Position numbers and translations under genes: made by a program. A model generated the notes under the pieces. The model ran no database searches. It worked only from the letters and a program-made list of their open reading frames with translations, and was not told where the DNA came from. A DNA stretch of 64,000 nt from Pedobacter sp. ok626 (lineage in GTDB: Bacteria > Bacteroidota > Bacteroidia > Sphingobacteriales > Sphingobacteriaceae), in contig NZ_FNEX01000011.1 of assembly GCF_900100435.1 (NCBI RefSeq), positions 62,001-126,000 on the forward strand, given 5' to 3'. The stretch's first letter is position 1. Every line of letters starts with the position of its first letter. Of the stretch, positions 38,301 to 45,091 are shown in pieces.

Positions 38301-38548
38301 ACTGCATTTAGTTTCTTAACATTTTCCATGGAAGATACGGCATCCTCAATTTTCTTGGTTACCGTATTTTCTACCTCACTAGGAGATGCTCCTGGATAGA
38401 TTGTTGATATTGATACTACGTTGTTTGAGAATTTAGGCAAAAGCTCATAACTCAAAGAAAAGTAGCTCAATAGTCCCAATAGTGTTAATGCGGAGAAAAC
38501 CACAATAACAAGGCTGGGACGCTTTATAGAAATTTCTGTTATTTTCAT
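35357..38548 (-). CDS. RND family efflux transporter permease (AcrB/HAE1 type)
   Basis: A 1063-residue inner-membrane proton-driven pump. Two homologous halves are visible, each with a leading membrane helix (first: SLVIVVFSALTLLGLLSYFSL), a large periplasmic porter loop and a block of about five helices. The proton-relay Asp pair lies in VGILVDDAIVVLENI of the first half. GLVAKNAIILVDFTNQMKAEG in the second half is the usual HAE1 motif. The C-terminus is His/Glu-rich and cytoplasmic. It follows the adaptor gene by 7 bases and is the last gene of the TetR-TolC-MFP-RND cluster. The substrate cannot be read from sequence; drugs, bile-like compounds or solvents are typical of the family. Confidence 0.95.
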   Translation of the reverse strand: MKITEISIKRPSLVIVVFSALTLLGLLSYFSLSYELLPKFSNNVVSISTIYPGASPSEVENTVTKKIEDAVSSMENVKKLNAVSYESLSVVTITLTAQADIDLSLNDAQRKVNAILADLPTDVKPPSLNKFSLDDLPVITMSASAKMDDASFYDLMDKRIAPILSRVSGVAQVNLVGGQEREIEVGLNADKIQGYGLSIPQIQQAILSSNLDFPTGSVKTSDEDILIRLSGKYKNVDELRNLVVATSKAGAQIRLKDVADVQDAQKEVEKIARIDRNGAIAVQIIKQTDANAVEVSKQMHKTIETLQKDYAVNNLNIKIVNDSSIFTLESADAVIHDLILAIILVAFVMLFFLHSLRNAAIVMVAIPASLIATFIGISLLGYTLNLMSLLGLSLVVGILVDDAIVVLENIYRHMEMGKNKVRAAYDATSEIGFTVVSITLVIVVVFFPITVSSGLVSNILRQFCVVVIIATLLSLLASFTIVPLLSSRFGKLEKIEGKNAFGRFILWFEKQLHTFTVWITGILEWTLKHKAITLIGVFLLLLSSCGLTIGGYIGSEFFPKSDKGEFLVQIELPKDASIEKTNQVTQRAEAFLSKKKEITQMITTVGQSSGDMGATQATAYKSEINVKLVDRKDRADESSIYATKISRELSHYLVGAKVKTVPISILGIAENAPIQLVVMGPDLESALKYAEGAKKALAGIKGSAEIKLSVEKGSPEINVQVDRDKMAALGLTLQTVGTTMQTAFSGNTDGKFRQGEYEYDINIRYQAFNRKNIDDVRNLIFINANGQQVKLSQFAEIKEGSGPSQLERRDKSTSVTVQAQSIGRPTGTIVSEFQKKLEDLEKSGELKKPTGVSYVWGGDQENQSEGFGTLGIALLASIILVYLIMVALYDSFVYPLVVMFSIPLSVIGALLALALANQSLGIFTILGLIMLIGLVAKNAIILVDFTNQMKAEGKSTHEALVLANHARLRPILMTTIAMVIGMLPIALASGAGAEWKNGLAWVIVGGLTSSLFLTLIVVPVMYQVFDNILNYFGFNKKGKTIDELLEEPYTHKEVKEYEMDHVH

Positions 38549-38555
38549 CTTAATC

Positions 38556-39620
38556 TTATTTTACAGGGGCAACCGCTGTGCCGTCTACTAAGTTGATTTG
38601 ACCGCTAGTAATTACGGTTTCGCCTTCATTTAATCCCTCAAGGATCTCTACGTTTTCACCTAAAATTCTTCCTGCAACTACTTTGCGGATTTTAGCTGTG
38701 TTTCCGTTTTCCAATACAAATACCTGGTTGCTGCTTACACTACCCACAAATGATCCACGAGGGATAGTTAAAGCAGGAGCTTGTTTAGGGAATTTGAATA
38801 TTGCAGTTCCATACATACCAGCTTTGATGTCTTGTTTTTTATTGTTTTCTACAATTAGTTCAACAGGGAAATTCAACGAGTTATCTGCTTTTGCAGCGAT
38901 GAAGCTCACTTTACCGGCAAAGTTCTCTGTAGGGAAAACATTAGATTTGATTTGAGCCTGATCGCCAATTTTAATGCTAGCTACCTGGTTTTCGTTAACG
39001 TTTACTTTCAGTTTTAACTTCGATACATCAACGATTTCAAACATTTGTGTTCCTTGTGTATTTACAAAGGCTCCAACTTCAATGTATTTTTTGTTGATGA
39101 TACCGTTGATTGGTGATTTTACATTCGCATCGCTTACTTTTCTGGTAGCGCTTTGCAGTCTTAAACGTGCGTTTTCTACGGCTAGTTTAGCCTGATCTAA
39201 TTGTTGTTGTGTAACACCACCAGTTTTAAATGAACTGCTGTATCTTGCTTCGTCTCTTATTGCATTTTGAAGAGTAGCTTCAGCGGTTTCTTTATCTGTA
39301 TTTATGATCTCTGCATCAATACGGGCGATAACTTGACCTTTAGTCACTCTGTCGCCTTCTTGTACAAATATTTTGGTTACACGACCTGCATTTTCAGACA
39401 GGAAGTTTAATTCCTGGTTTGGTGCAAATGTTCCGTTTACAGCGAAATCAAGGTCAATTGCTTCTCTTTTAATAACTGCTGTACGTACACTCACAGCCCC
39501 ACCACCTTGAGCCACGATTGCTGTTTTTGCTTCGTTTTTCTTTTTATTATTGGTTAATACCATACCGATTCCTGCTAGAGCAAGTATGATTACTAAGGCT
39601 GTAATAATTCCTCTTTTCAT
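38556..39620 (-). CDS. RND efflux periplasmic adaptor (MFP/HlyD family)
   Basis: A 354-residue adaptor. One N-terminal membrane anchor is at residues 6-24 (ALVIILALAGIGMVL). The lipoyl-like hairpin domain begins near residue 75 (AGRVTKIFVQEGDRVTKGQVIARID), and an alpha-helical hairpin follows (NAIRDEARYSSSFKTGG through LQSATRKVSD). Next are the second lipoyl half (VKSPINGIINKKYIEVGAFV), the beta-barrel, and a membrane-proximal domain ending NEGETVITSGQINLVDG. It bridges the RND pump and the TolC-type channel. Its ATG shares a base with the stop of the upstream TolC-type gene (TAATG), indicating translational coupling. Confidence 0.94.
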   Translation of the reverse strand: MKRGIITALVIILALAGIGMVLTNNKKKNEAKTAIVAQGGGAVSVRTAVIKREAIDLDFAVNGTFAPNQELNFLSENAGRVTKIFVQEGDRVTKGQVIARIDAEIINTDKETAEATLQNAIRDEARYSSSFKTGGVTQQQLDQAKLAVENARLRLQSATRKVSDANVKSPINGIINKKYIEVGAFVNTQGTQMFEIVDVSKLKLKVNVNENQVASIKIGDQAQIKSNVFPTENFAGKVSFIAAKADNSLNFPVELIVENNKKQDIKAGMYGTAIFKFPKQAPALTIPRGSFVGSVSSNQVFVLENGNTAKIRKVVAGRILGENVEILEGLNEGETVITSGQINLVDGTAVAPVK

Positions 39621-40960
39621 TATAATAGCGATTTTATATTTCCGTTTGATTTGATTAATTGTATTTCGGCAATTTTATAGTTTAAAAGTGCCTGGGTATA
39701 GCTGTTTTGTGCTTCGGTTAATGCGGTTTCCGTATCTAGTAGATCGGTTAAAGTCGCCAAACCATTTTTGTAATTGTTTTCCGTACTTCTATAGATTTCA
39801 TCAGCCAGTTCAGCATTACGTTTTTGTAGTGTAATTGTGCTTAAACTGTTGCGAAGTTGAATTTTGGCATTTTCGTAAGCCATATTCAAGGAGTTTTTTG
39901 ATTCCCTTCTGTCTTCACTTGCCTTTTTTATGTCTACATCAGCCTGACGGATTTTTGAACGGGTTAAGAAGCCATTAAAGATCGGCACTTTTAAAGTCAG
40001 ACCAACAGCTGATGCACCATAACCAATAGCGGTATTGCTTGAACTCAAGAAATCAAATCCACCATTCTGACTCGAATAAGTATAGTTTCCTGTTAGGGCT
40101 AAGCTTGGATAATATTCAGCTACATAGGCTTTACGTTGTAGCGATAACAATTTGTCCTGGCTGTTCAAAATTTTGATTTCTGTTCTGTTATCCAAAGCAA
40201 GAGAATCCGTAAACTGAGGTAATTTAGTTACTTCAGTAAGTTCCGTTTTGGGTAAAGTAATTTGAGTAGTTACTGGCATTCCCATCGCAAACTTTAACTG
40301 GTTTTCAAATTGTAAAATTGAATTTGCAGTTTGCTCACGCTGTGTTAATAAATTGGTGAGCTTCACTCTGATACGGTCTAAATCAATTTTTTTAGCTAAA
40401 CCATTTTTATATTGATCAGCTGAGATTTTTTCAGTAGCACTTACATTTTTAATGTTGTTATCTAGCACACTTAGTTGTTCTCTGTTTACCAATACCTGGT
40501 AGTAGTTGTTGGCAACCAATTCAATGATCTGCTCCTCTGTTAACTGAGAAGTAAGACTGTAATATTCCTCACTGGATCTTGCAGCTTGCAAGCCTGTGAA
40601 AACCTGTTGATTGAATAGTTGTTGCGAAAGTTGAACACCGGCGGAAGAATTCCAGTTTTGGCCCATTTTAAATGATTGCGTAGTTCCGCCTATATTTGCC
40701 ACCAATTGGCCAATAATAGGGTTGTAGGTTAAGCCGGCAGTACCTGTAATTTGTGGCAAAGCCTGAGCCCTTACTTCTTCGGTTTTGTATTTACCACCAT
40801 CGATGTCAAGTTTTGCTTTACGAACTTTCACACTATTCTGTACCGCGTAATTCAAGGCTTCTTTGAGCGTTAATGATTGCTGAGCGCTTACTGTATTAGA
40901 TAACAACAAGCCCAGCAACAATACTGGAATTATCTTTATCTGTTTAATTATTGTATTCAT
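39620..40960 (-). CDS. TolC family outer-membrane efflux channel
   Basis: A 446-residue protein with signal ending NTVSAQQ. The internal duplication of outer-membrane efflux repeats is clear. LTLKEALNYAVQNSVKVRKAKLD and the central ALTGNYTY region open the halves. The long helical parts include GLAKKIDLDRIRVKLTNLLTQ and NGLATLTDLLDTETALTEAQ. It provides the exit duct of the tripartite pump with the adaptor and RND genes downstream. It starts 7 bases after the TetR gene upstream, so regulator and pump are in one transcript. Confidence 0.94.
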   Translation of the reverse strand: MNTIIKQIKIIPVLLLGLLLSNTVSAQQSLTLKEALNYAVQNSVKVRKAKLDIDGGKYKTEEVRAQALPQITGTAGLTYNPIIGQLVANIGGTTQSFKMGQNWNSSAGVQLSQQLFNQQVFTGLQAARSSEEYYSLTSQLTEEQIIELVANNYYQVLVNREQLSVLDNNIKNVSATEKISADQYKNGLAKKIDLDRIRVKLTNLLTQREQTANSILQFENQLKFAMGMPVTTQITLPKTELTEVTKLPQFTDSLALDNRTEIKILNSQDKLLSLQRKAYVAEYYPSLALTGNYTYSSQNGGFDFLSSSNTAIGYGASAVGLTLKVPIFNGFLTRSKIRQADVDIKKASEDRRESKNSLNMAYENAKIQLRNSLSTITLQKRNAELADEIYRSTENNYKNGLATLTDLLDTETALTEAQNSYTQALLNYKIAEIQLIKSNGNIKSLL

Positions 40961-40967
40961 ATATAGT

Positions 40968-41579
40968 TTATTGATTTTTTAGGCCTTTAATAAATATGGA
41001 GGATAAGCTCAATTGCCTTTCCAGTATATTTTTCATTTCTTTTTTACTCGGGAACAGTTCTTTATTGCCATGCAGGATACACAATGATGTAATTCCGGCT
41101 AGAGAATCCAGGTATAGCTCTGCAGTTTTATAGGCATCTATAGGCGCAATTTCATTTTTGTCTATAGCTACTTGAAATAGGTCTGCATGAAGCTGTATGT
41201 TCTTAGCATGCATGGTCATGAAGTGCTTTTTAAGTTCATCAGAGTTTAACGATGAATCTGGGCTGCCACTTGATAGATGCAACATATAGTACTTTTGGAA
41301 AAAGCGATGTCTTATCTCCACATAGTTAGCCATGCACTGTTCCAACGGAATTTCTGTTGCTTTCCCAGGTTCTAGATGTGCAAAATAATCGTTAAATATT
41401 TTCTCTATTACTCCTAATACCAAACTGCTTTTATCAGGAAAATAATAATATAAAGAGGGTTTGGATACCGATAGGTCCTCTGCAATTTCATTCATTGTGG
41501 TTTTACTAATCCCGTAATGAATGAAACGTTTTATTGCACCCTCGATAATTGTTTCTCTTTTTTTATCTGTCTCTACCAT
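40968..41579 (-). CDS. TetR/AcrR family regulator (proximal to efflux genes)
   Basis: A 203-residue regulator. The N-terminal HTH is at residues 9-55 (RETIIEGAIKRFIHYGISKTTMNEIAEDLSVSKPSLYYYF, the classic TetR pattern). A divergent helical ligand-binding domain follows. It is the first gene of the efflux operon, separated from tolC by 7 bases, and therefore probably represses its own promoter and the pump. It resembles the second TetR gene upstream in the HTH (both have a [FH]YG[IL]SKTTM motif), suggesting an old duplication. Confidence 0.92.
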   Translation of the reverse strand: MVETDKKRETIIEGAIKRFIHYGISKTTMNEIAEDLSVSKPSLYYYFPDKSSLVLGVIEKIFNDYFAHLEPGKATEIPLEQCMANYVEIRHRFFQKYYMLHLSSGSPDSSLNSDELKKHFMTMHAKNIQLHADLFQVAIDKNEIAPIDAYKTAELYLDSLAGITSLCILHGNKELFPSKKEMKNILERQLSLSSIFIKGLKNQ

Positions 41580-41596
41580 TCTACTTTTTTACTTTC

Positions 41597-41619
41597 TGAC
41601 TTTTTTATATTAAGAGTCA
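41597..41619. promoter_or_regulatory. Candidate operator of the efflux-operon TetR
   Basis: Half-sites TGACT and AGTCA are separated by 13 AT-rich bases, 17 bases before the proximal tetR start. On the minus strand they overlap a -7-like TATTTTTG. TetR repressors typically bind such inverted repeats at their own promoters. The specific site is inferred. Confidence 0.4.
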
Positions 41620-41687
41620 AAAATACGGCCATAATTTTACATATGGAATTTTAGCTCCAAAAGCAGTGTAAACTTACAATTCTATGA

Positions 41688-42305
41688 CTATTGTTGAGTG
41701 GAATGTGGCCTTAAGCCTTGTAGAAAGATCTCGGCAAATACTCTTTCTTTTAAAAATATTTGCTTAAACTGCTCTTTACCAGGGAAAATGTTCTTGTCTT
41801 TGGACATGATATTGAAATGTATGCCTGACAAAGCATCAATAAATATCTCGGTTGCCAGTTTTGGATTCTCTATTTCGAACTCTCCATGTGAAATGCCACG
41901 AGTAAATAGTGATCCGATGATTATGGTCTCAAAAGCCCTTGCTTTACTAAATTTTTCATAGAGGTCATCAGGCAATTCGTTGCCAATAATTTGTGTTGAC
42001 TCTAATAAATTGTAGTATTTCTGAATAAAAGATTGTCTTTTTTGTAATAATTTGAATATTCCTTCGGTTGAACTGCTGGTCTTGTCAATCGATTTAACCA
42101 GATCTCGGCTGATGACTTGCATCAGGTGTTCAATCGCGCTTACGTATAGGCTTAGCTTATCAGGGAAATAGTAGTAAAGTAGTGCTTTAGAGAAAGATAC
42201 ATCTTTCGCGATCTCGGTCATAGTGGTCTTTGATAAACCATAATGTGCAAATCGTTTTAATGCAGCTTCAATAATTATACCCCTTTTTCTATCCTGATTT
42301 TCCAT
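41688..42305 (-). CDS. TetR/AcrR family regulator (distal)
   Basis: A 205-residue regulator with an N-terminal HTH at about residues 8-55 (RGIIIEAALKRFAHYGLSKTTMTEIAKDVSFSKALLYYYF). A helical sensor domain follows, unlike that of its neighbour. It lies 108 bases upstream of the other tetR gene on the same strand. A purine-rich AAGGAGAA precedes the start codon by about 20 bases. It may regulate the efflux operon together with the neighbouring repressor, or respond to a different signal. It is divergent from murB. Confidence 0.9.
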   Translation of the reverse strand: MENQDRKRGIIIEAALKRFAHYGLSKTTMTEIAKDVSFSKALLYYYFPDKLSLYVSAIEHLMQVISRDLVKSIDKTSSSTEGIFKLLQKRQSFIQKYYNLLESTQIIGNELPDDLYEKFSKARAFETIIIGSLFTRGISHGEFEIENPKLATEIFIDALSGIHFNIMSKDKNIFPGKEQFKQIFLKERVFAEIFLQGLRPHSTQQ

Positions 42306-42423
42306 ATAAATACTACAATTCTCCTTTGATATAAGTTCTTTTAAAATGCTTTAATATTTAGCCGAAAAATAGGCATAATTTTTAAATATTGCTTTTAACA
42401 TATTTATTACAACTGCGAACAAT

Positions 42424-42431
42424 TACATTTG
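42424..42431 (+). promoter_or_regulatory. Candidate -7 element for murB
   Basis: TACATTTG (TAnnTTTG) at 42424, 21 bases before the murB start. The -33 region has only TTTA-like sequence, so it is weakly supported. Confidence 0.4.
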
Positions 42432-42451
42432 CGCTGTATATCTTTATATCT

Positions 42452-43468
42452 ATGTCGACTATCCAAGAAAATATATCCCTAAAATCCTATAACACGTTTG
42501 GTGTAGCTGTTAACACAAGTTTTTTTGCAGAGGTTTTTCATGAATCAGGTTTAAGGGATCTGTTGTCTTTACCCATTGTTAAAGAACAGCCGTTGCTGGT
42601 TTTAGGTGGGGGTAGTAATCTTTTATTTACTAAAGATTTTAATGGATTGGTGATAAAGGTAAGTATACCAGGTATTACGGCAGTAGTTGAAGGTAATGTG
42701 GCTATGGTGACTGCGGGTGCAGGAGTGGTATGGAATGAATTTGTCAATTACTGTGTAGGTAGTGGCTTTGCCGGTGTAGAGAACCTAAGTCTTATTCCTG
42801 GTACTGTTGGTGCTTCACCGATACAAAATATAGGTGCTTACGGTGTGGAGCTTAAGGATGTTTTTGATTCCTGTACAGCTTATGAAATCGCGACTGCCGA
42901 AGAACGCGTGTTTAATTTTGAAGAATGCAGGTTTGGCTACCGGGATAGTGTTTTTAAAAATGAACTGAAAGGTCAATACATCATTACTACCGTAACTTTT
43001 AAATTAAGTACCGAAGCGCATATTAATACGAAGTACGGTGCTATACAAGCTGAGCTTTTAAATCGCAATATAGAGCACCCAACCATTTCGGACATATCGC
43101 AGGTCGTGGCAGATATTAGGGTAAGCAAATTACCAGATCCTACAACAATCGGTAATGCAGGAAGCTTTTTTAAGAATCCAGTTATAGATCAGTTAGCGTT
43201 TGAGCAGGTGCTTGCAAAGTTTCCAGGTATCGTTCATTATCCGGCTCCAAATGAGAAAGTTAAGTTAGCAGCAGGCTGGCTTATAGAGCAATGCGGGTTT
43301 AAAGGTAAGGTTGTAGGTCATACGGGCACATGGAAAAATCAGGCCTTAGTGCTTGTTAACCATGGTGATGCAACTGGAGCTGAAGTGTATAGTTTTTCAG
43401 AAGAAATCATAAATACGGTGTATATAAAATTTGGCGTAATGCTTGAACGGGAAGTAAATATTTTGTAA
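42452..43468 (+). CDS. murB: UDP-N-acetylmuramate dehydrogenase
   Basis: A 338-residue FAD enzyme reducing UDP-GlcNAc-enolpyruvate to UDP-MurNAc in peptidoglycan synthesis (cytoplasm). FAD-binding segment VLGGGSNLLFTKDFNGLVIK, then SLIPGTVGASPIQNIGAYGVEL. The general-acid Ser238 is in GNAGSFFKNPVI. The C-terminal domain has the type I (E. coli-like) length, with Glu in GDATGAEVYSFSEEI. I start at 42452 (MSTIQENISLKSYNTFG), where homologues begin. A TTG 63 bases upstream would add a hydrophobic leader that a cytoplasmic enzyme would not have. Confidence 0.95.
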   Translation: MSTIQENISLKSYNTFGVAVNTSFFAEVFHESGLRDLLSLPIVKEQPLLVLGGGSNLLFTKDFNGLVIKVSIPGITAVVEGNVAMVTAGAGVVWNEFVNYCVGSGFAGVENLSLIPGTVGASPIQNIGAYGVELKDVFDSCTAYEIATAEERVFNFEECRFGYRDSVFKNELKGQYIITTVTFKLSTEAHINTKYGAIQAELLNRNIEHPTISDISQVVADIRVSKLPDPTTIGNAGSFFKNPVIDQLAFEQVLAKFPGIVHYPAPNEKVKLAAGWLIEQCGFKGKVVGHTGTWKNQALVLVNHGDATGAEVYSFSEEIINTVYIKFGVMLEREVNIL

Positions 43469-43635
43469 TAATGCCTCTTAAGTATTATTAACGCACTTAA
43501 TTGATTTCTTAACATAGAATCTGTTTTTTTGGTACATATCTTGTATAGGTATTAGTATGTATTATTAAACAAATTTTGAGCGCCACTCACTCAATAATTG
43601 TTTGTTTGTTTTTTAACCTTAAAAACTAAAACATT

Positions 43636-44166
43636 ATGACAAAAAATGAGTTCAACGTACAGCTGCACGACCATTCGGGATCCTTACAATCGTTTGCCTT
43701 AAATTTCACTAAAGACCTTGAAGATGCAAACGATCTTGTGCAAGATACAATGCTTAAGGCAGTTACTTACTACGGGAAGTTTAAAGAAGGGACGAATTTG
43801 AAAGGATGGTTGTTTACAATTATGAAGAATACGTTCATTAATAATTACAGGCGTTTGGTTAAAACAAATGCATTAATTACCAAATCTGACGATATCTCTT
43901 CAGCAAATTTGCACTACAGTGCAACAAAAAATGCAAGCGAAAGTAAGTTTATCATCGGAGATATCCATAAAGCGCTAGCGACATTACAGCCTGAATATTA
44001 CATTCCATTTGTAAAATATTTTGAAGGCTATAAATATCATGAAATAGCAGAAATGCTTGAAATTCCGATAGGTACGGTTAAAACAAGAATCCATGTTGCC
44101 CGTCAGATTCTTAAAAAATATTTAAAAACCTATTCAAAAGATATCTTGGGTGCCGAAATGATTTAA
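43636..44166 (+). CDS. RNA polymerase sigma factor, ECF subfamily
   Basis: A 176-residue sigma-70 family protein. Region 2 is at about residues 15-80 (FALNFTKDLEDANDLVQDTMLKAV, then GTNLKGWLFTIMKNTFINNYRR, which holds the -10 recognition helix). Region 4 is at about 110-165 (EYYIPFVKYFEGYKYHEIAEMLEIPIGTVKTRIHVARQILKK). No anti-sigma gene is next to it, unlike the sigma/FecR pair at 52-53 kb. It is followed by a strong terminator, so it is monocistronic. Which promoters it serves cannot be deduced. Neighbouring genes concern the envelope, which hints at an envelope-related regulon. Confidence 0.92.
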   Translation: MTKNEFNVQLHDHSGSLQSFALNFTKDLEDANDLVQDTMLKAVTYYGKFKEGTNLKGWLFTIMKNTFINNYRRLVKTNALITKSDDISSANLHYSATKNASESKFIIGDIHKALATLQPEYYIPFVKYFEGYKYHEIAEMLEIPIGTVKTRIHVARQILKKYLKTYSKDILGAEMI

Positions 44167-44188
44167 ATCGAGTTTCTCATCCCGCATT

Positions 44189-44214
44189 AAAGGCGCCTTT
44201 GGGCGCCTTTTTTT
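44189..44214 (+). terminator. Rho-independent terminator after the ECF sigma gene
   Basis: AAAGGCGCC pairs perfectly with GGCGCCTTT around TTTG, followed by Ts. Confidence 0.9.
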
Positions 44215-44279
44215 GTGAACTGGGAATTCTACTTCAGAAAATATTCAGATTTCAAGTGTAGATTTGTAAAACTTTAATT

Positions 44280-44287
44280 TAGTTTTG
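44280..44287 (+). promoter_or_regulatory. Candidate -7 element for the PAP2/LtaS-like operon
   Basis: TAGTTTTG (TAnnTTTG), 18 bases before the PAP2 start codon. The nearest TTTG upstream is only 13 bases away, so spacing is atypical. Confidence 0.4.
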
Positions 44288-44304
44288 CTAGTACCAAATG
44301 TAAA

Positions 44305-45081
44305 ATGATTATAAAATATCAGTTAAGGGTTAGTTTAATTTTAATGGTATTGTTTTGTACTGTTAAAGTTCAGGGGCAAGCCATAGATTCATTATCAACA
44401 AAGGCGGCTTATAGCGAGGTTGAGTATAGACCGATTAGGCCTAAAGCGCTTATCGTACCGGCGATTTTTATTGCCTATGGGTTTAGCGCGCCTCATATAA
44501 AGCAATTGAAAAAGCTGGATGACGATACTAATTTCGAATTGAGAGAAGATCATCCTGGATTTGGGTTCCATGCTGACGATTACCTACGTTATGTCCCTAT
44601 TGCTGCAGTGTATGCCCTTGATTTGGCAGGTGTAAAAAGTAAACACAAGTTTGTAGACAGAACGGCGATGTTGCTTTTGTCTTCCGCCATAATGGGTGCT
44701 TCAACTACCATCACCAAAAATATGACCCACAGGATACGCCCCAATGGCTTAAATGATCAATCTTTCCCGTCTGGACATGCTGCTATGGCTTTTATGGCCG
44801 CAGAGTTTATGCATCAGGAGTATAAAGATCAATCTCCATGGTATAGTGTAATGGGGTATTCGGTTGCACTAACTACCGCTACTTTGCGCTTGTATAACGA
44901 AGCTCACTGGCTTAGCGACGTAGTTGCTGGTGCCGGATACGGTATCCTTTCTACAAAAATTTCTTACTGGGTTTATCCCTTCATAAAAGATAAATTGTTC
45001 CACCACAAATCAAACCAAACTGTATTGGTTCCCTTTCATCAGGACGGCCATACGGGATTAACATTCGTTCGTAAGCTATAA
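44305..45081 (+). CDS. Membrane phosphatase, PAP2 family
   Basis: A 258-residue protein with a signal-like N-terminus and PAP2 catalytic motifs. Motif 1 runs from K138 to RP (R145-P146, KNMTHRIRP). Motif 2 is PSGH at 155-158. Motif 3 is R-x5-H-x3-D ending at H201 and D205, with the usual Ser before Arg replaced by Leu. The family removes phosphate from lipids such as phosphatidic acid, undecaprenyl pyrophosphate or lipid A at the periplasmic side. It precedes an LtaS-like phosphotransferase gene by 10 bases, so a joint role in lipid-linked head-group or polyprenyl-phosphate recycling is plausible. The exact substrate is not readable. Confidence 0.9.
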   Translation: MIIKYQLRVSLILMVLFCTVKVQGQAIDSLSTKAAYSEVEYRPIRPKALIVPAIFIAYGFSAPHIKQLKKLDDDTNFELREDHPGFGFHADDYLRYVPIAAVYALDLAGVKSKHKFVDRTAMLLLSSAIMGASTTITKNMTHRIRPNGLNDQSFPSGHAAMAFMAAEFMHQEYKDQSPWYSVMGYSVALTTATLRLYNEAHWLSDVVAGAGYGILSTKISYWVYPFIKDKLFHHKSNQTVLVPFHQDGHTGLTFVRKL

Positions 45082-45091
45082 GCTAAAAAAG

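Noticed and set aside
42389..42451. TTG start of murB with hydrophobic leader
   Set aside because: A cytoplasmic enzyme should not carry a leader; homologue-like sequence starts at 42452.
44189..44214. Riboswitch or operator reading of the GC-rich palindrome
   Set aside because: Perfect stem directly after a stop codon followed by Ts is best explained as a terminator.
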